Source: Morinoia aosen
Taxonomy: Eukaryota > Arthropoda > Malacostraca > Amphipoda > Talitridae
Assembly: GCA_030386875.1 (NCBI GenBank)
Contig: CM059558.1
Span: 10,983,501 to 11,047,500, forward strand
Direction of reading: 5' to 3'
DNA length: 64,000 nt
The notes under the pieces are model-generated. The model made no database searches, was not told the origin of the DNA, and saw nothing but the letters and a program-made list of their open reading frames with translations. The position numbers and the translations under genes were made by a program. Shown here piece after piece: positions 46,407-57,274 of the stretch; within the stretch, counting starts at the first letter, position 1, and each line of letters starts with the position of its first letter.

Positions 46407-46689
46407 ACATTGGTTTACCATTTTATAGACTATCGATTTTTAGTAAAATTATTAGCGAATTCATTAGGATTTTATCACATTGAGAACTTGAGCAGATTAG
46501 CACTAATTAACTACTTAGCCCGTGATTCCTGTACGATATATTCCTCTCAGATTATTTTTAATATTATGATTGTTTAAGCTAGCCACTTTAACCAGAATGC
46601 ACCTCAAAAAAATGAAGAAGGGATTATTTATTACCGACATATGTTTTACACTACAGATACTAACAAACTTGAGGGAACAGTGAATTTAC

Positions 46690-46972
46690 GAGGTACGTTC
46701 CCACAGAGGATCCGTTGTACATAGAATAACCAAGTCAGACAAAAACTTCGGAAAACGGACAAAAAAAAATAAGAAAAGAGCTGAAAAAAATTATAGTTAT
46801 TAACAACCAACAAAAAGCACTTGAAACTTGAAGGAAAACCTAATAAATTTAATAAAGAGGAGGCCTATATCAAACTCTCAGCTCAGGGCTGCGTATTTTC
46901 CCTTGGAACGGTAATTTCCATACATGTAACAGTTGTGTCTCCCCTAAGGGGAAAAATGGACAATTCTAAGCC
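46690..46972. repeat. GGACAGCAGTGAACCG repeat family, diverged copy
   Basis: The right half (TCAGCTCAGGGCTGC...GGAACGGTAATTTCC...ACAGTTGTGTCTCCCC) aligns with the tail of copies 1 and 5. The left half is AT-rich and poorly matched. It lies just beyond the stop codon of the DUF4806 model. Confidence 0.45.
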
Positions 46973-48885
46973 ATAGAAGGGCCAGCCTCTTCATCTGCAG
47001 CAGAAACATCCACGTGTGCAGAATCGACCTGCGGCGTTTCCGGTGTGAGCCTGCTTCTCCGTCCCTTGTCACGGTCCCGTGCTTTAACGAGGCTCAACCC
47101 AATATATTGGTTGATTTCTTCATCAGTTGCAGCAGAAAACTTTGGGTTTTTCCTCACAGCATCTATTGCAAAACATTTAAAAAAACTCTAGAAAATGTAA
47201 AAGATTTCTGTATAGATTTTTCATTATTATTTAAATTGTTAAAACAGGGCGCACAATAGACTTTTACAGACTGTACATGCAAACACAAATGTACTCTGAG
47301 AATATCTACTAACCGAGAATACATCTGTAGAGAATCAAATCCATGAACTTCAGTTTTTTCTTCGCCCCTTTCAGACTGTAGCTCAAAGCGACATCCTTGT
47401 TCATAACATGTTTCATGAAGTTATATACAACCTGATTAAGTTTTCTTCCACCAATTAGCTCCAATTCACGAATCAGAACTTGCTTCTGACCATCATCTTC
47501 TAAAATATTTTCTAAAATTCTCATTTCCTCCAGACTTTGAAGTGGAAAAGATGGAAGTTTGTTGTCTTCCATTGGTATAATCTGAGAAGGCCTTTTCAAA
47601 TTTTTTCTTATCAACTTGATTTCTGCATGGTTTTCTTCTTGATGCTTGATTAAGGTATCCCAACCTTCATCAATATGTTGCGTAATGTCCGTTTTCAGTT
47701 TTTGAACTTCTGATCTCAGAGAGTCAATGCATGCTGTGACTTTATTCTCTAGACTCTCTAGAGCCACCGAGATTTGACCAGGCTGAGATTTGCCTGAAAG
47801 TAGAACATAGAATACAAATTCAAAAATAAACACTAATTTACAAAGTATTCAACTCACTGTAGGTGGTACTGGGCATATAAATTTATATCAATTGTGTAAT
47901 TTCTAGACCTGACCGAAGAAAAATTTATATTTTTTACTTACAAAATGACACATTACGTGAATTTTCAGTTCTTGGCTTTTTAGGTCTTCTCTCAACATCT
48001 GTGGTTTCAACTTCACTAACAAATTGAGCTTTTTCTACTTCTACCCGTATGAGCGTTGGTATTTGAGAACGCTGTTAGCCGCCCCTCTCCCAGCGATGGC
48101 ATATTCTATCACTATTTTCATTTGGGTAAAACTGGAGGGAAGAAAGTTCTGTTATTTCTTGCCTGTCACTAACCTATAATTAGCAAATCTCACAAGAAAA
48201 CTGACAATCATTACATTGCTTTAATTTTAAATATATTAGCTGAAGGAAGTAAGATTTAATTTAATTCCTGGTAAAGTGATCAATAAAACATTATGATTGA
48301 GATGCCAATACTTTCACAGTTGAAGTATGCAATTAGGGACTTCTTTACATATAAAAATAAGAAAGCAAATTTTGCTGTGTAAATGTTACTTACAAAGGAA
48401 TTTCATTTCATAAGCAGGTACAAATCAAAAATATAGTGCTTTCAAATATTCAAAACAAGTATCCATTACCTACCTTTACGCACTAGCTGAACAGGAGGTG
48501 ATGGCGGTGGCGTCGAGTCAGATGCACCATCTGCACGTGATGCAGTCTGCCAATTTTTCTCATCTTCACTGCTGGATGATAGTGTACGTGAATTTTCAGT
48601 TCTTGGCTTTTTAGGTCTTCTCTCAACATCTGTGGTTTCAACTTCACTAACAAATTGAGCTTTTTCTACTTTCATTCTCATCTGTTCATATGAGCAGTCC
48701 TTAGAAAGTACTCTACAAGAAAACTTTCCCCAGTTTTTGTCTGGCTTGACCTGCTCCTTCACCATTTTTGTGGAGCATGGTCTATTGGGCCACCAGCTCC
48801 AATTTCGGCCATTTTCAAACACTACCCAACAATTGGGCACACCAGACACTGATTCTTCTTCATCGAATGCAACGACGGAATACAT
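46966..48885 (-). CDS. DUF4806-domain protein, three-exon gene model
   Basis: Exons on the minus strand are 48885-48474, 47793-47314 and 47162-46966. Junctions are GT-AG (AAAG|GTAGGT, CTTTCAG|GC; CTCG|GTTAGT, CAATAG|AT), phases are consistent, and the total is 1,089 bp, 362 codons plus stop. Exon 1 (MYSVVAFDEEESVSGVPNCW...WSWWP) resembles the N-terminus common in these proteins and carries a basic RRPKKPR patch and an acidic/serine stretch. Exon 2 has a coiled-coil-like helix (LESLENKVTACIDSLRSEV) and then the DUF4806-like core (LEEMRILENILEDDGQKQ, ELIGGRKLNQVVYNFMKHV, KLKFMDLILYRCIL). The core continues into exon 3 (DAVRKNPKF). A possible splice acceptor 11 bp before the ATG suggests a further 5' exon. 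Function unknown; nuclear localisation is a guess from the basic patch. It may be host or transposon-borne. Confidence 0.65.
47954..48040. repeat. 87-bp duplicate of exon 1 inside intron 1
   Basis: Identical by eye to 48585-48671, which codes the RRPKKPR region of exon 1. The surroundings are unrelated. The copy lies in intron 1 of the same gene, in direct orientation. Confidence 0.85.
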
Positions 48886-48921
48886 ACTTGATTGAACTGA
48901 CCAAAAATTAAATTGTGAATT

Positions 48922-49470
48922 TCAACAGGTATGAATAAGAGGCATAATATAATATGAATTTAAATCTTTCCTAATCATAACACATTTTTTCCGTATTTCA
49001 TTTTGATGAACATGTAAAATGCGTTTTGCTAACTGACCAACATACACACTAATGATGGAAGATTCTGCAGGATACTTATAAGCAGGCTTCATGTTTTTGA
49101 ATTTTTTTAACTTGCATGTAGCACCAACTTCAGGAACCAGCCCAAAACTACCATCAACCAACATAACAGCTGATTCTCTTAGCTTTGAAGGGTCAATTTT
49201 GCAATTTTCTTTAACAATTTCACATGAATTTGATGCAGAAATGTTTTGTGCATCTGCATCAAGGGTTTCTAGTTCATTTATTCTGGCGCAAATCTGTTGC
49301 AACGGTAAGTAGCCGCTTCTACCCAATTGAAAATCGAGGACGTCGCGCCGATGTGTTATGGCCGAGCAAGGGATAATGTAAGAGACGTATCGCCGGTAAA
49401 TCATCTCCGCATCATAGGCGAAATGTCCACTTAGGGACGAAATTTTTGGCCCAGGGACATCGGCGGCCAA
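48922..49470 (-). pseudogene. tnp2-like transposase C-terminus (fragment)
   Basis: The reliable part is about 49330 to 48922: PLQQICARINELE, SAVMLVDGSFGLVPEVG, then AYKYPAESSIISVYVG and CVMIRKDLNSYYIMPLIH, then stop. This order (PLQQIxRRxxE, a DGxVxxV strand, a YPxxSSxLxIY stretch, and a C-terminus ending xxxPLLH) is that of tnp2-like proteins of CACTA/EnSpm-type elements and their domesticated relatives. Codons 1 to about 45 lie in GC-richer hairpin sequence and may not be real coding; a splice-acceptor-like CAACAG occurs at 49299-49304. The stop lies 36 bp upstream of the DUF4806 ATG, on the same strand. No catalytic region is present here. Confidence 0.5.
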
Positions 49471-49544
49471 CTGAGATGATCGACCATTTTACGTCTTTGC
49501 TCGTCTCCGGCATGTCTAATTTCGCCGGCGATATGTACATGACA

Positions 49545-49642
49545 CGCGGCTGGCCATCCTTGAATCCTGCTTTAAAAAAAAACTCTCGGCCACGCACAAC
49601 CGAGAGTTTTTTAAAAGCAGAATTCAAGGATGGCCAGCTGCG
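49545..49642. repeat. Hairpin MITE-like inverted repeat
   Basis: Arms 49546-49589 and 49600-49642 (GCTGGCCATCCTTGAAT...CTCTCGG and its complement) with a 10-nt loop. A third, single arm copy (CCGAGAGTTTTTTAATCGCA...) is at about 49747-49790. An AT microsatellite at 49640-49710 separates them. No gene in 49650-50040. Confidence 0.8.
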
Positions 49643-50039
49643 TATATATATTTATAGATACAATTAAATATTTATTTAGGTATTTATATTATATATATAT
49701 AAATTTCTGAGTCGTTCAGTAGCGATAATCTTGGTTGTGCGCTGCCGAGAGTTTTTTAATCGCAAAATTGAAGGATTGCCAGGCTCAAATCATACATATA
49801 TTAATAGGGAAAATGTATTAATGTATTAGTAGAGTTTATGGGCGATTGCTCGTAACGGCGAATACCCCAAGCTGAGATGCCGTAAACCGGAGACTCACTG
49901 TATATATATATATATATCTATAAAACTACAAATATATAACATATTTGACGGCTGCTCTCCAGGATGACAATGTCGCTGAGCGTAGCCGAGCTTTTAAAAG
50001 TAAATCGTTTATTCAAAGAATTTCGAAGAAAGAATTAAA

Positions 50040-50232
50040 ATGGAAGTTAGTGGAAGGACACTGGGAATCCGTTTGACCAAAGCGCGTCTACAAACCTTGT
50101 GCACAGGCACAAAATTGGAAAAAATTATGAGAGATAAAAATTGGAGAAAAGAGTAAAAGGTGATGAAAAAAGACACCAGCGAACCGGGAAAAGATATTCC
50201 GTTACAAGAAAAAAACAGTTTATTCCAATTAA
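50040..50232. repeat. GGACAGCAGTGAACCG repeat family, diverged copy
   Basis: ACACCAGCGAACCGGGAAAA, CCGTTACAAG and TTTATTCC align with the middle of copies 1 and 5. Confidence 0.45.
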
Positions 50233-50280
50233 GTCACACGCCATTGGATTTTAAAACGCTTCAACTTGAAGATCCTTAGT

Positions 50281-50305
50281 TGATAGACATATGTGTGTGG
50301 GTGCC
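50281..50305. repeat. Hairpin of three-copy family, copy 2 (poor stem)
   Basis: GGGTGCCACAATACC, preceded by AAGATCCTTAGTTGATAGACAT and followed by a TGTCGAAAAAAGTAATTGA context, matches the copies at 27377 and 50896. The stem is only partly paired. Confidence 0.35.
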
Positions 50306-50895
50306 ACAATACCTGTGTTGCTTGTCGAAAAAAGTAATTGACAGAAAATCATGAAAATGTATTCCCCCTGTTGAATTTTTCGAGGTTTTTTATACATAAA
50401 CACTAAATATACATGCACCTACATATGTAAATCTCTATCGATTCATGAATAATGCAACCGACGCATTGATGAAAAAAATTTTTTTAAGTCCTTACTTTAA
50501 TTGAAATATGAAGGCAGCCTTTAGCGATATCGGGGAGATGAATTGAGAGTAAAAATTGGTGGATGTACAGTCTAAAGGATCGACACAGTAATAATTCGAA
50601 AGCGTCTTATGTTTGGGTTTTAACTAGTATACCAAGAGACTAGCTCGGAAAAAGTTTAACCATTCAACCAATTCGTGATATTTCTTACGCGAGCATAATA
50701 GGCTATGTATTTGCCTACAAAAAATAAAAAACCACTCGAGTCAGGACCAAGGAAATGATAGTCGCATAATACTAATCGAAAACATTTTACAAACCGAATG
50801 GAAAATTTCGTGAATGCCTACCAAAATCATGAAGTCAAAAAGCTGTCGGAATGAAAGAATTAAAACAATTTGATATTAAGATCCTTGGTTTATAT

Positions 50896-50919
50896 TCGCA
50901 CATGGGTATCGTAATACCC
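50896..50919. repeat. Hairpin of three-copy family, copy 3
   Basis: CATGGGTAT and ATACCCATG pair perfectly around CGTA (50897-50918). The flanks (AAGATCCTTGGTTTATATTC before, TGTCGAAACACAAAATGATT after) match copies 1 and 2. 50920-51690 holds no recognisable gene. Confidence 0.55.
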
Positions 50920-51690
50920 ATGTCAATTATTGTCGAAACACAAAATGATTGAGAGAAAGGCACGGTCTACGTGCCTTTATCTACGTACCCATCTTTGCGA
51001 TAATCTGGTTTTGATAATGCATATAAATACAAGTGATAAGGAAACATAATCATAATGATGTATTGTTGAAAACTATCTAAGAAGTGCGCACTTACATTGT
51101 CATTTTAGCATGCGAACATAGGACCAAGTCACATGAGAGATTAATGTTGAAAGTAAAATGGACATATTTCAATTGTTTTGCGTCCAAGTCAATGAGGTCA
51201 ACATTCGGGACAATTTTTCATTCTTGCGTATCTACTATTGTGCCAAAATAACGAGCTCGAGGTGAATAAGATATTTTACCATAACACAAAGTTATAATTT
51301 CCTACGGTAATAATACTGGTGCAAAAAAGTTTACCTGTCAAAAACATAAGGATCGTTGTACAATGCCAACCATAGCATTTACTGCATAGCTTGGTCAACA
51401 CAAAAGTCAAACTACCTAAAATAGTGTTGTTATAATGTACTCAAGAGCGCAAGAAACGATTTAGTGCCACACAAGTTTAACAAGAACATTTTAGGACAGG
51501 GATTTATATTTATGTATACATACAAAACAAAAAGCTCTAAGTATTGGAATAATATTTAATAACGAGTTCACAAAATTTGAAAATAAAATAAGTACGAATT
51601 TCCTCTTCACCGTATTTTGGTTTAAAATTCCGGAACAAGTCAGTGATTTGCTTTAAACGCAACCTTATCAGAGACTTTGGGAAACTTTCC

Positions 51691-52416
51691 GATAAAATTT
51701 ATCATCTTTACTAAGAAAACATTCCAGAGTCCTGCTCCATCATCGATTCAAAGGAAAAAAATCATTGCGTCTGAAATAAAAGATTTGAGTACAATGAATT
51801 GCGGAGACTAAAAATATATCATGCGAAAAATATATCATAAAAAAATCCCGTAAAATATGAGTATGAAATGAAATTGAGCTGTCATGACGTGGTTTCTACC
51901 TATTCAATACTTGCAAAGGGTACGAACTGTCCATATTTTTCAAATCAGGGTTTCGCTTAAAAATATGCACGGGCTTAAAAATTCTGAGGTCAAACGGTGT
52001 TGAAGCAGAGTCTAAAATTTCGAAATCGGTAGGAGATGTAGGGACATTACATTTCCGGCATGATTTTGCATTGCAGAATGCGATGGGTGTGCTAGTTGAT
52101 TCCCAGTACGCAAGCTTCTACCTCTATGCTTTGCCACTCTGATATAGAAATTTCGTAACGTAATACCAACGAACAAAGATGCGCACTGCACACACAAGAG
52201 TACATCAATGCGGCTAGCATTTGAGGCCTGTGCTCTGTGTTTTGTTTTTCATTTTCCCGTGCCATACATTGTATTTTTACTCTCCTGATGTATTTTTGGT
52301 GCCTACAATTCACTGTACTTTGATCTTTTCTTTCAGACGTAATTATTGTTTTCCTTTGAACTGATGATGGAGCGGGACTCCGAAATGTGTTCTTAGTAAC
52401 GATGATAAATTTTATC
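51691..52416 (-). mobile_element. Penelope-like unit with inverted 111-bp ends
   Basis: 51691-51801 and 52306-52416 are inverted copies. The right end on the plus strand contains ACTGATGATGGAGCGGGACT, then CCGAAATG; the left end, read on the minus strand, has the decayed form CGATGATGGAGCAGGACTCT, then GGAATG. A GIY-YIG fragment lies between on the minus strand. The arrangement matches the unit at 57275-58719. Confidence 0.7.
52012..52197 (-). pseudogene. PLE GIY-YIG endonuclease fragment
   Basis: About 60 codons: CVQCASLFVGITLRNFYIRV, then AKHRGRSLRTGNQLAHPSHS. This is the GIY-YIG segment corresponding to CARCGASEYVGSTSRSLRIR of the 25-kb copy; the tyrosine of YVG is F here. It is short, with no RT and no C-terminal helix, and is bounded by the inverted repeats of the unit. 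Confidence 0.7.
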
Positions 52417-53544
52417 AGAATTTTTTTCCTCCTTACGTTTCTAAATAAGTACATAGCGTCAGTTCTATTGAACGTTTCGAAGACCAGCTCCCTTAAATCA
52501 TATCATCATATATTTCGAGAAATCTTTTAAAATATGATTTTAGTACTTAGTCCTTTCTTCGTTTCTAAATTCCCAAAGATCATTCGCTTCAAAAAAAGTA
52601 ACTTCCCTGGCTTCCTGAAAATGCTCTATTATAACAACTAATGAATGGCCTACCTAACCTCGTGCTTACGAATCAGCCTGGGAGCGCTAGTTCTCATAGA
52701 TACAATAGTTCTAAGGAAACTTTTATCACTCCAACTCAGAGCACGGCTAATGTCTTCCTGTCTAATTCTACCGACACTGACAGTGGCTCCACACCGGCTG
52801 GTGAACGATTCTCCACTGCTGGAGGAGAAGTATGGAGTCTCTTGCCTCTTCCTCCACTCCAGTTAACCGATCCTGTATAAAAAGCATGGTTAATTGCCAA
52901 GCATTGGCTTACGATAAAACAAATGAATATGCTCTCATTGCGAAATACCTTAACTCCAGTTTACTGATATTTCTGGCATTCTACGATCAGTTTTTATTTT
53001 TGACTGGAATTTTGATACGAACCAGTTATGCAAAATGCAAGGAAAACTTCAAAGTGTGGCCAAAATATCCCCTCCGAAAAGCAGTGTGGTGCGCAGCTTC
53101 TTTTTCTTCAACTATTTCATAAATTGAATTTCAATGAGGATAAATGCTCGTCACAGAAAGAGGTGTATCAAGTTTACTCTTCATTTTAGGTCATGTATCA
53201 ACAGCTTAACTCATTCTAACACATTTCCTGCGAAGTGACCAACCGATGGTCACTTAGGTGATGTTCATAGTGCTGCTGACCCACATGCAGTCACTAACTC
53301 ATTTATTATTAATATTTAATGGAAGCTAAATATGTTCGCTATTTTCAAAGTTGATTACCACAATTGACTTGAAGTTTGAATTGAATATTGAACTTCAGTT
53401 TACCCCATCGCAGTTAACGTGTTAATAAGGATATACTGGCTAGACAAAAACTCTCAAAGAGAAAAATACCGAATTACTTGTGTATTAAAAATTAAAAATA
53501 CATCTTTAATGTATTACCAACCTTTCGTTTTAATTATATTCTGA
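52417..53544. other. No gene supported; includes a repeat-family tail
   Basis: 52648-52712 carries the tail of the GGACAGCAGTGAACCG family (CCTACCTAACCT, CCTGGGAGCGCTAGTTCTCA). ORFs at 52641-52880 and 52832-53122 overlap in different frames with no recognised motif. Confidence 0.4.
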
Positions 53545-53790
53545 CGTACATATTAGAGACACATGTAAAATTATGCTTTCACTACTATGATGATAAAATT
53601 GAATTTTTAAAAAGAAACTATCCCATCAAATTCCTACGAAGCGTTGAAGAAAAAGGTTATAGCAATAAAAAATTCTCTAGTGTGTATCAAAAAATCAAGA
53701 AGAGGAGAGTCCCAATACATTACGCACCCAAAATATCACAAAAAATTAGAAAAAAAATAAAATAAATTAGCACTAAACATTAACAGGAAT
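53545..53790 (+). pseudogene. Coding-like duplicated segment, copy 1
   Basis: A plus-strand frame without stops reads HYYDDKIEFLKRNYPIKFL and RSVEEKGYSNKKFSSVYQKI followed by basic residues, to a stop near 53765. It lacks an ATG. The nucleotide sequence is repeated at 54540-54720. The protein is not recognised; an exonic or retroelement origin is possible. Confidence 0.3.
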
Positions 53791-54539
53791 AGATTTCCTT
53801 CCAATGCGAGGCCTCATATGAGCAGAACAAAACGAATTTTACATATCAATCTGAACGAAACGTTATATGAGCGTTATTCTCACCGGCTTACGTCAGGAAA
53901 GAATTCATCCATTTTCATAATTGGGGCGGTTGAGTATCTCTCAAAGGGTCCTCAGATGAATCCGATTCTTCTGAAAGTAAAACGCGGATATGAGAGACTT
54001 CCAGATAGGTCTAGGTCAATGTAAGGACGTATCACGTATTTTTTTCTGGAAAGAAAATTTATTTATTCCGCTTAAGTTTTTGTACAACAATAGTCTTATT
54101 AAAATTTCTTGCAGAAGATTAACAATTTCACCCCTATAGGTACTAGTGTGGATGACTGCTTAATAAGTAACCTCTAAATTAAAGATGTTGAATATTATTT
54201 AGGTTTCCTGCTGGACATATTCAAGGTTTTTGTGTTTAAGTAGTCTAGACGTCGAGCAAGGTTGAGTTAAGCTTTGCTAGGGTGAATTATGACAAGCCAT
54301 TTAATGTTCAATTAAACAAAAAGAAAACTTAACTGTGGACGGTGAAAATATGTTAATGGCACTGTTAGATTTTGCGTGGGCTGCCGATTTTCAATGTTGG
54401 ATTTAATCCTACAATATCGATTGCTAGAGAACTAATGGGAGATTGTCATTAGAAATTGAACTGGCACCTATAAATGGAAGTTGTTATATTATCCAGTTTA
54501 TATTCAATTATGTTTACACTTAAGTATTATTATATTCAC
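53791..54539. other. No gene supported
   Basis: A 68-codon plus ORF (53818-54024) has ordinary composition but no motif that I trust. The remainder is AT-rich. Confidence 0.35.
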
Positions 54540-54720
54540 ACATTTGTATTAGAAACACATACAATTTATGTCCACTGCTATAATTATAGAAATATATTCT
54601 GAAAAAGATACTACTCCAACAAATTCCTATGAAGATGTGCTGAAGAAAAAGGTTATAGCAATAAAAAATCCTCTAATGTGTATGAAGAAAGGGAATGTTC
54701 CAAAACATTATAAAATGAAG
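54540..54720 (+). repeat. Duplicated segment, copy 2 (frame broken)
   Basis: AAATTCCTATGAAG, GAAGAAAAAGGTTATAGCAA and TAAAAAATYCTCTAxTGTGTAT match copy 1 in order. A TGA appears where copy 1 codes arginine. Confidence 0.6.
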
Positions 54721-55113
54721 TACATTATTAGTATATAGTTAAATAAAGGGTATTACTGTTGGTGATGCCACAGTACTTTAAAGCTCAACTTGCTCTTTCC
54801 TTATCATTGATATAAGAATTGTAAAAATATGATTTTCGGTAAAGAAACATTTTCAGAGGGAAGCATATATGACGAGTATAATTTGTGCGCCATTCCACTT
54901 ATTACGAGAGGTGGTGACGACAAGTTGACTAGTTCTCGACAAAAATCTCTTACCTCGTCTGCACACAATTACAGTCCCTCCTTTTCACTTTGATATTCTA
55001 ATTAACAATAATGCTGCGTAAGATCAGCCTATTTTTAATTGTATAAACATTTATACGCATTTTCAAGTTTAGCGTAGACCCTTGCATTGTCTGTTCAATT
55101 ACCTCAATTCTCA
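54721..55113. other. No gene seen; AT-rich
   Basis: Stop-rich in all frames. Confidence 0.4.
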
Positions 55114-56094
55114 ACAGCTTTTCAACTTCAATTTAAAAAAGCTCAAGCTTAATCAAAAAAGCTCAGGTTCAATTTTAAAAAGTTCAAGGTCAATTTAAAA
55201 AAGCTCAAGTTTTATTTAAAAAAGATCAAGTTTAATTTAAAAAGTTGACTTTTAGATGAATCCATTACTGCAAAAACACCCAGGCTATGTCTACGCTCCT
55301 ACAATCATATATAGAAGCATTTTTCTAGAATACTTGCGTTAGAAGATTTAAAGATGGGAAATAACGTAAAAACGCACTTAGGTATGGTATAAAGGGGTTA
55401 AAATTAAATTATTAGTTGAGAGATTGGCCTTTAATTTGATATACATTTTATGTGTAATACTAGGTTATATAACATGATATAATAAGCCATTATTGTAGAG
55501 CATTATTGTTTAAATATAATTTTGAAGCTATATAATGTTCAACTTTTCAGTCAGTGCAGTTTGATAAATGTCACACAGTTACTTTTAACATAAAATTTAT
55601 CTTGAATATTTTGGTCAATAGATATACACTGTATGTACTGATGATCTGTTTGTCAAATGTTTAGCAAATGATTTATTGGTAAAACTTGAAAAATGTCAAA
55701 TTAAGTACAAAATCACAACAGCTTGGTTTGTCTGATATTCGATTTACTCTATTTTCAGTGTCAGTATTTTTAAATATATGCATGCTTTCTCAGAAATAAA
55801 CTTAACTTAAATTACTATTATATAGTTAGGTATGTAATTTTAGAAACATAAGGTTTCAAAATTAAATTCTTCTTTTTTTATATATAGCCTGCTTGAGACT
55901 TTTCAAATTAAACTTGATCTTTTTTAAATTGAACTTGAGCTTTTTTAAATTGACCTTGAACTTTTCTATATTAAACTTGAGTTTTTTTTAAATTGAACTT
56001 GACCTTTTTTAAATTAACCTTGAGCTTTTTTAAATTGAACTTGAGCTTTTTTAAATTGAACTTGAGCTTTTTTAAATTGGAGTTAAAAAGCTGT
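55114..56094. mobile_element. Foldback element with inverted 21-bp repeat arrays
   Basis: The left terminus (55114-55260) is a degenerate array of the unit TTTAAAAAAGCTCAAGTTCAA. The right terminus (about 55890-56094) is the same array inverted (CTTGAGCTTTTTTAAATTGAA, about nine units). Outer ends ACAGCTTTT...AAAAGCTGT match inverted. The about 630-bp interior is AT-rich and non-coding. The architecture is that of Foldback (FB)-type elements, whose inverted ends are built of short tandem repeats. Confidence 0.75.
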
Positions 56095-56816
56095 AGTAGT
56101 CATATGTCTACTCAAATATTTATCAACTGCCTCAATAAGCACCTAAAAGCGTTAAAACTCATGTAATTGAAAACAATGATATATTAGAAATATGTATATT
56201 TTAAAATAACCAAAACTCAAAACAATTATTCACACAAGCGTAAAATACTTACTTGATGTGACTTAAGTTTGAAGGTGTAAGAACGCCCCTCTCCCTTGCA
56301 GCAGCTTTTTCAGGCAACGAGCAAGTTTTGTAACATTTCCTTCACTGCGCCACCGCACTTTTATCACGGCCTTCAGTAAATATTTAATTCGATAGAAGAA
56401 CTTGCTTCTTATTTATTTTTTTACTGAAAAAAACATTTTTTATTAATTAAATTTTTTGAATAAGAAGTTAATCAAGAAATATAATGAGAAAGCAATCGAT
56501 CTTGAGTACTCTTACATAAATACCTCTGAAAAATACCCTTCACAAACAGAATTTGAAAAATTAAACTACGCTTGAACTCTCCTACAGATAAGGAAGTTCT
56601 ATAACGATGAGAGTAACTGTCGATCGACACAAAATCGTTTATAACTTTCATCCAGTACAAATTCTAAGTTTGCCCATGCATATAACGTTCAAACACCTGC
56701 ATTACAATCAATAAAATCTCAGTTTTTAAGCAATAATTGCGAATTAGTCACTTCACGTCGGGCAACTTCACTAACTAACAAACTGCCAGTGCAGCAGCGC
56801 CGGGGCGGTGAAACGA
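56095..56816. other. No gene seen
   Basis: A 62-codon minus ORF (56472-56660) is not recognised. Otherwise AT-rich up to the hAT insertion site. Confidence 0.35.
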
Positions 56817-57274
56817 ACTGCTACTATAGACCGACCGGGGTTGAAAATTTGGCCGGGGCCGGGGCCGGGGTCAACAATTTTGACATGGCCGGGGTTATCA
56901 AATTTACCTCGGCCGGGGCCGGGGCCGGGGTTCAGCCCGTGTCAGGGCGTGGCACGACGACGTAATGCATAACGCCGGTTAGTGGCTCAATGCATGTTGA
57001 ATTACGGTTGCGGTTGGGTGTGTATTTATGTCAAGTCAATAAAGTTTGTAGACTTGCAGTTGCAGTGCTTGTTGAATTAATTAATACAGAAACAATTATA
57101 GTAATTTAATGTACCGGGTGCTCCATAAAAATGTCCCCGACTTTTTAATTGATTATACCTCCGCTTTAAATTAACACATTTGAATTTTCTTTTTTCAAAA
57201 TGTGGTAAATCTTGTTTTCTTTTCGAATAAATTAATAGAATTAAAAGGTCAATTTTTGGGAGGGAAATCTTATA

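Noticed and set aside
45706..49470. One collinear tnp2 gene spanning 64.0 to 45.7 kb
   Set aside because: The fragment at 45.7 kb would come after the C-terminus at 48.9 kb; order and similarity are too weak.
53818..54024. Faint histone H2A-like string in a 68-codon ORF
   Set aside because: Only a short AVEYL-type resemblance. No histone-fold motifs in order and no gene context.
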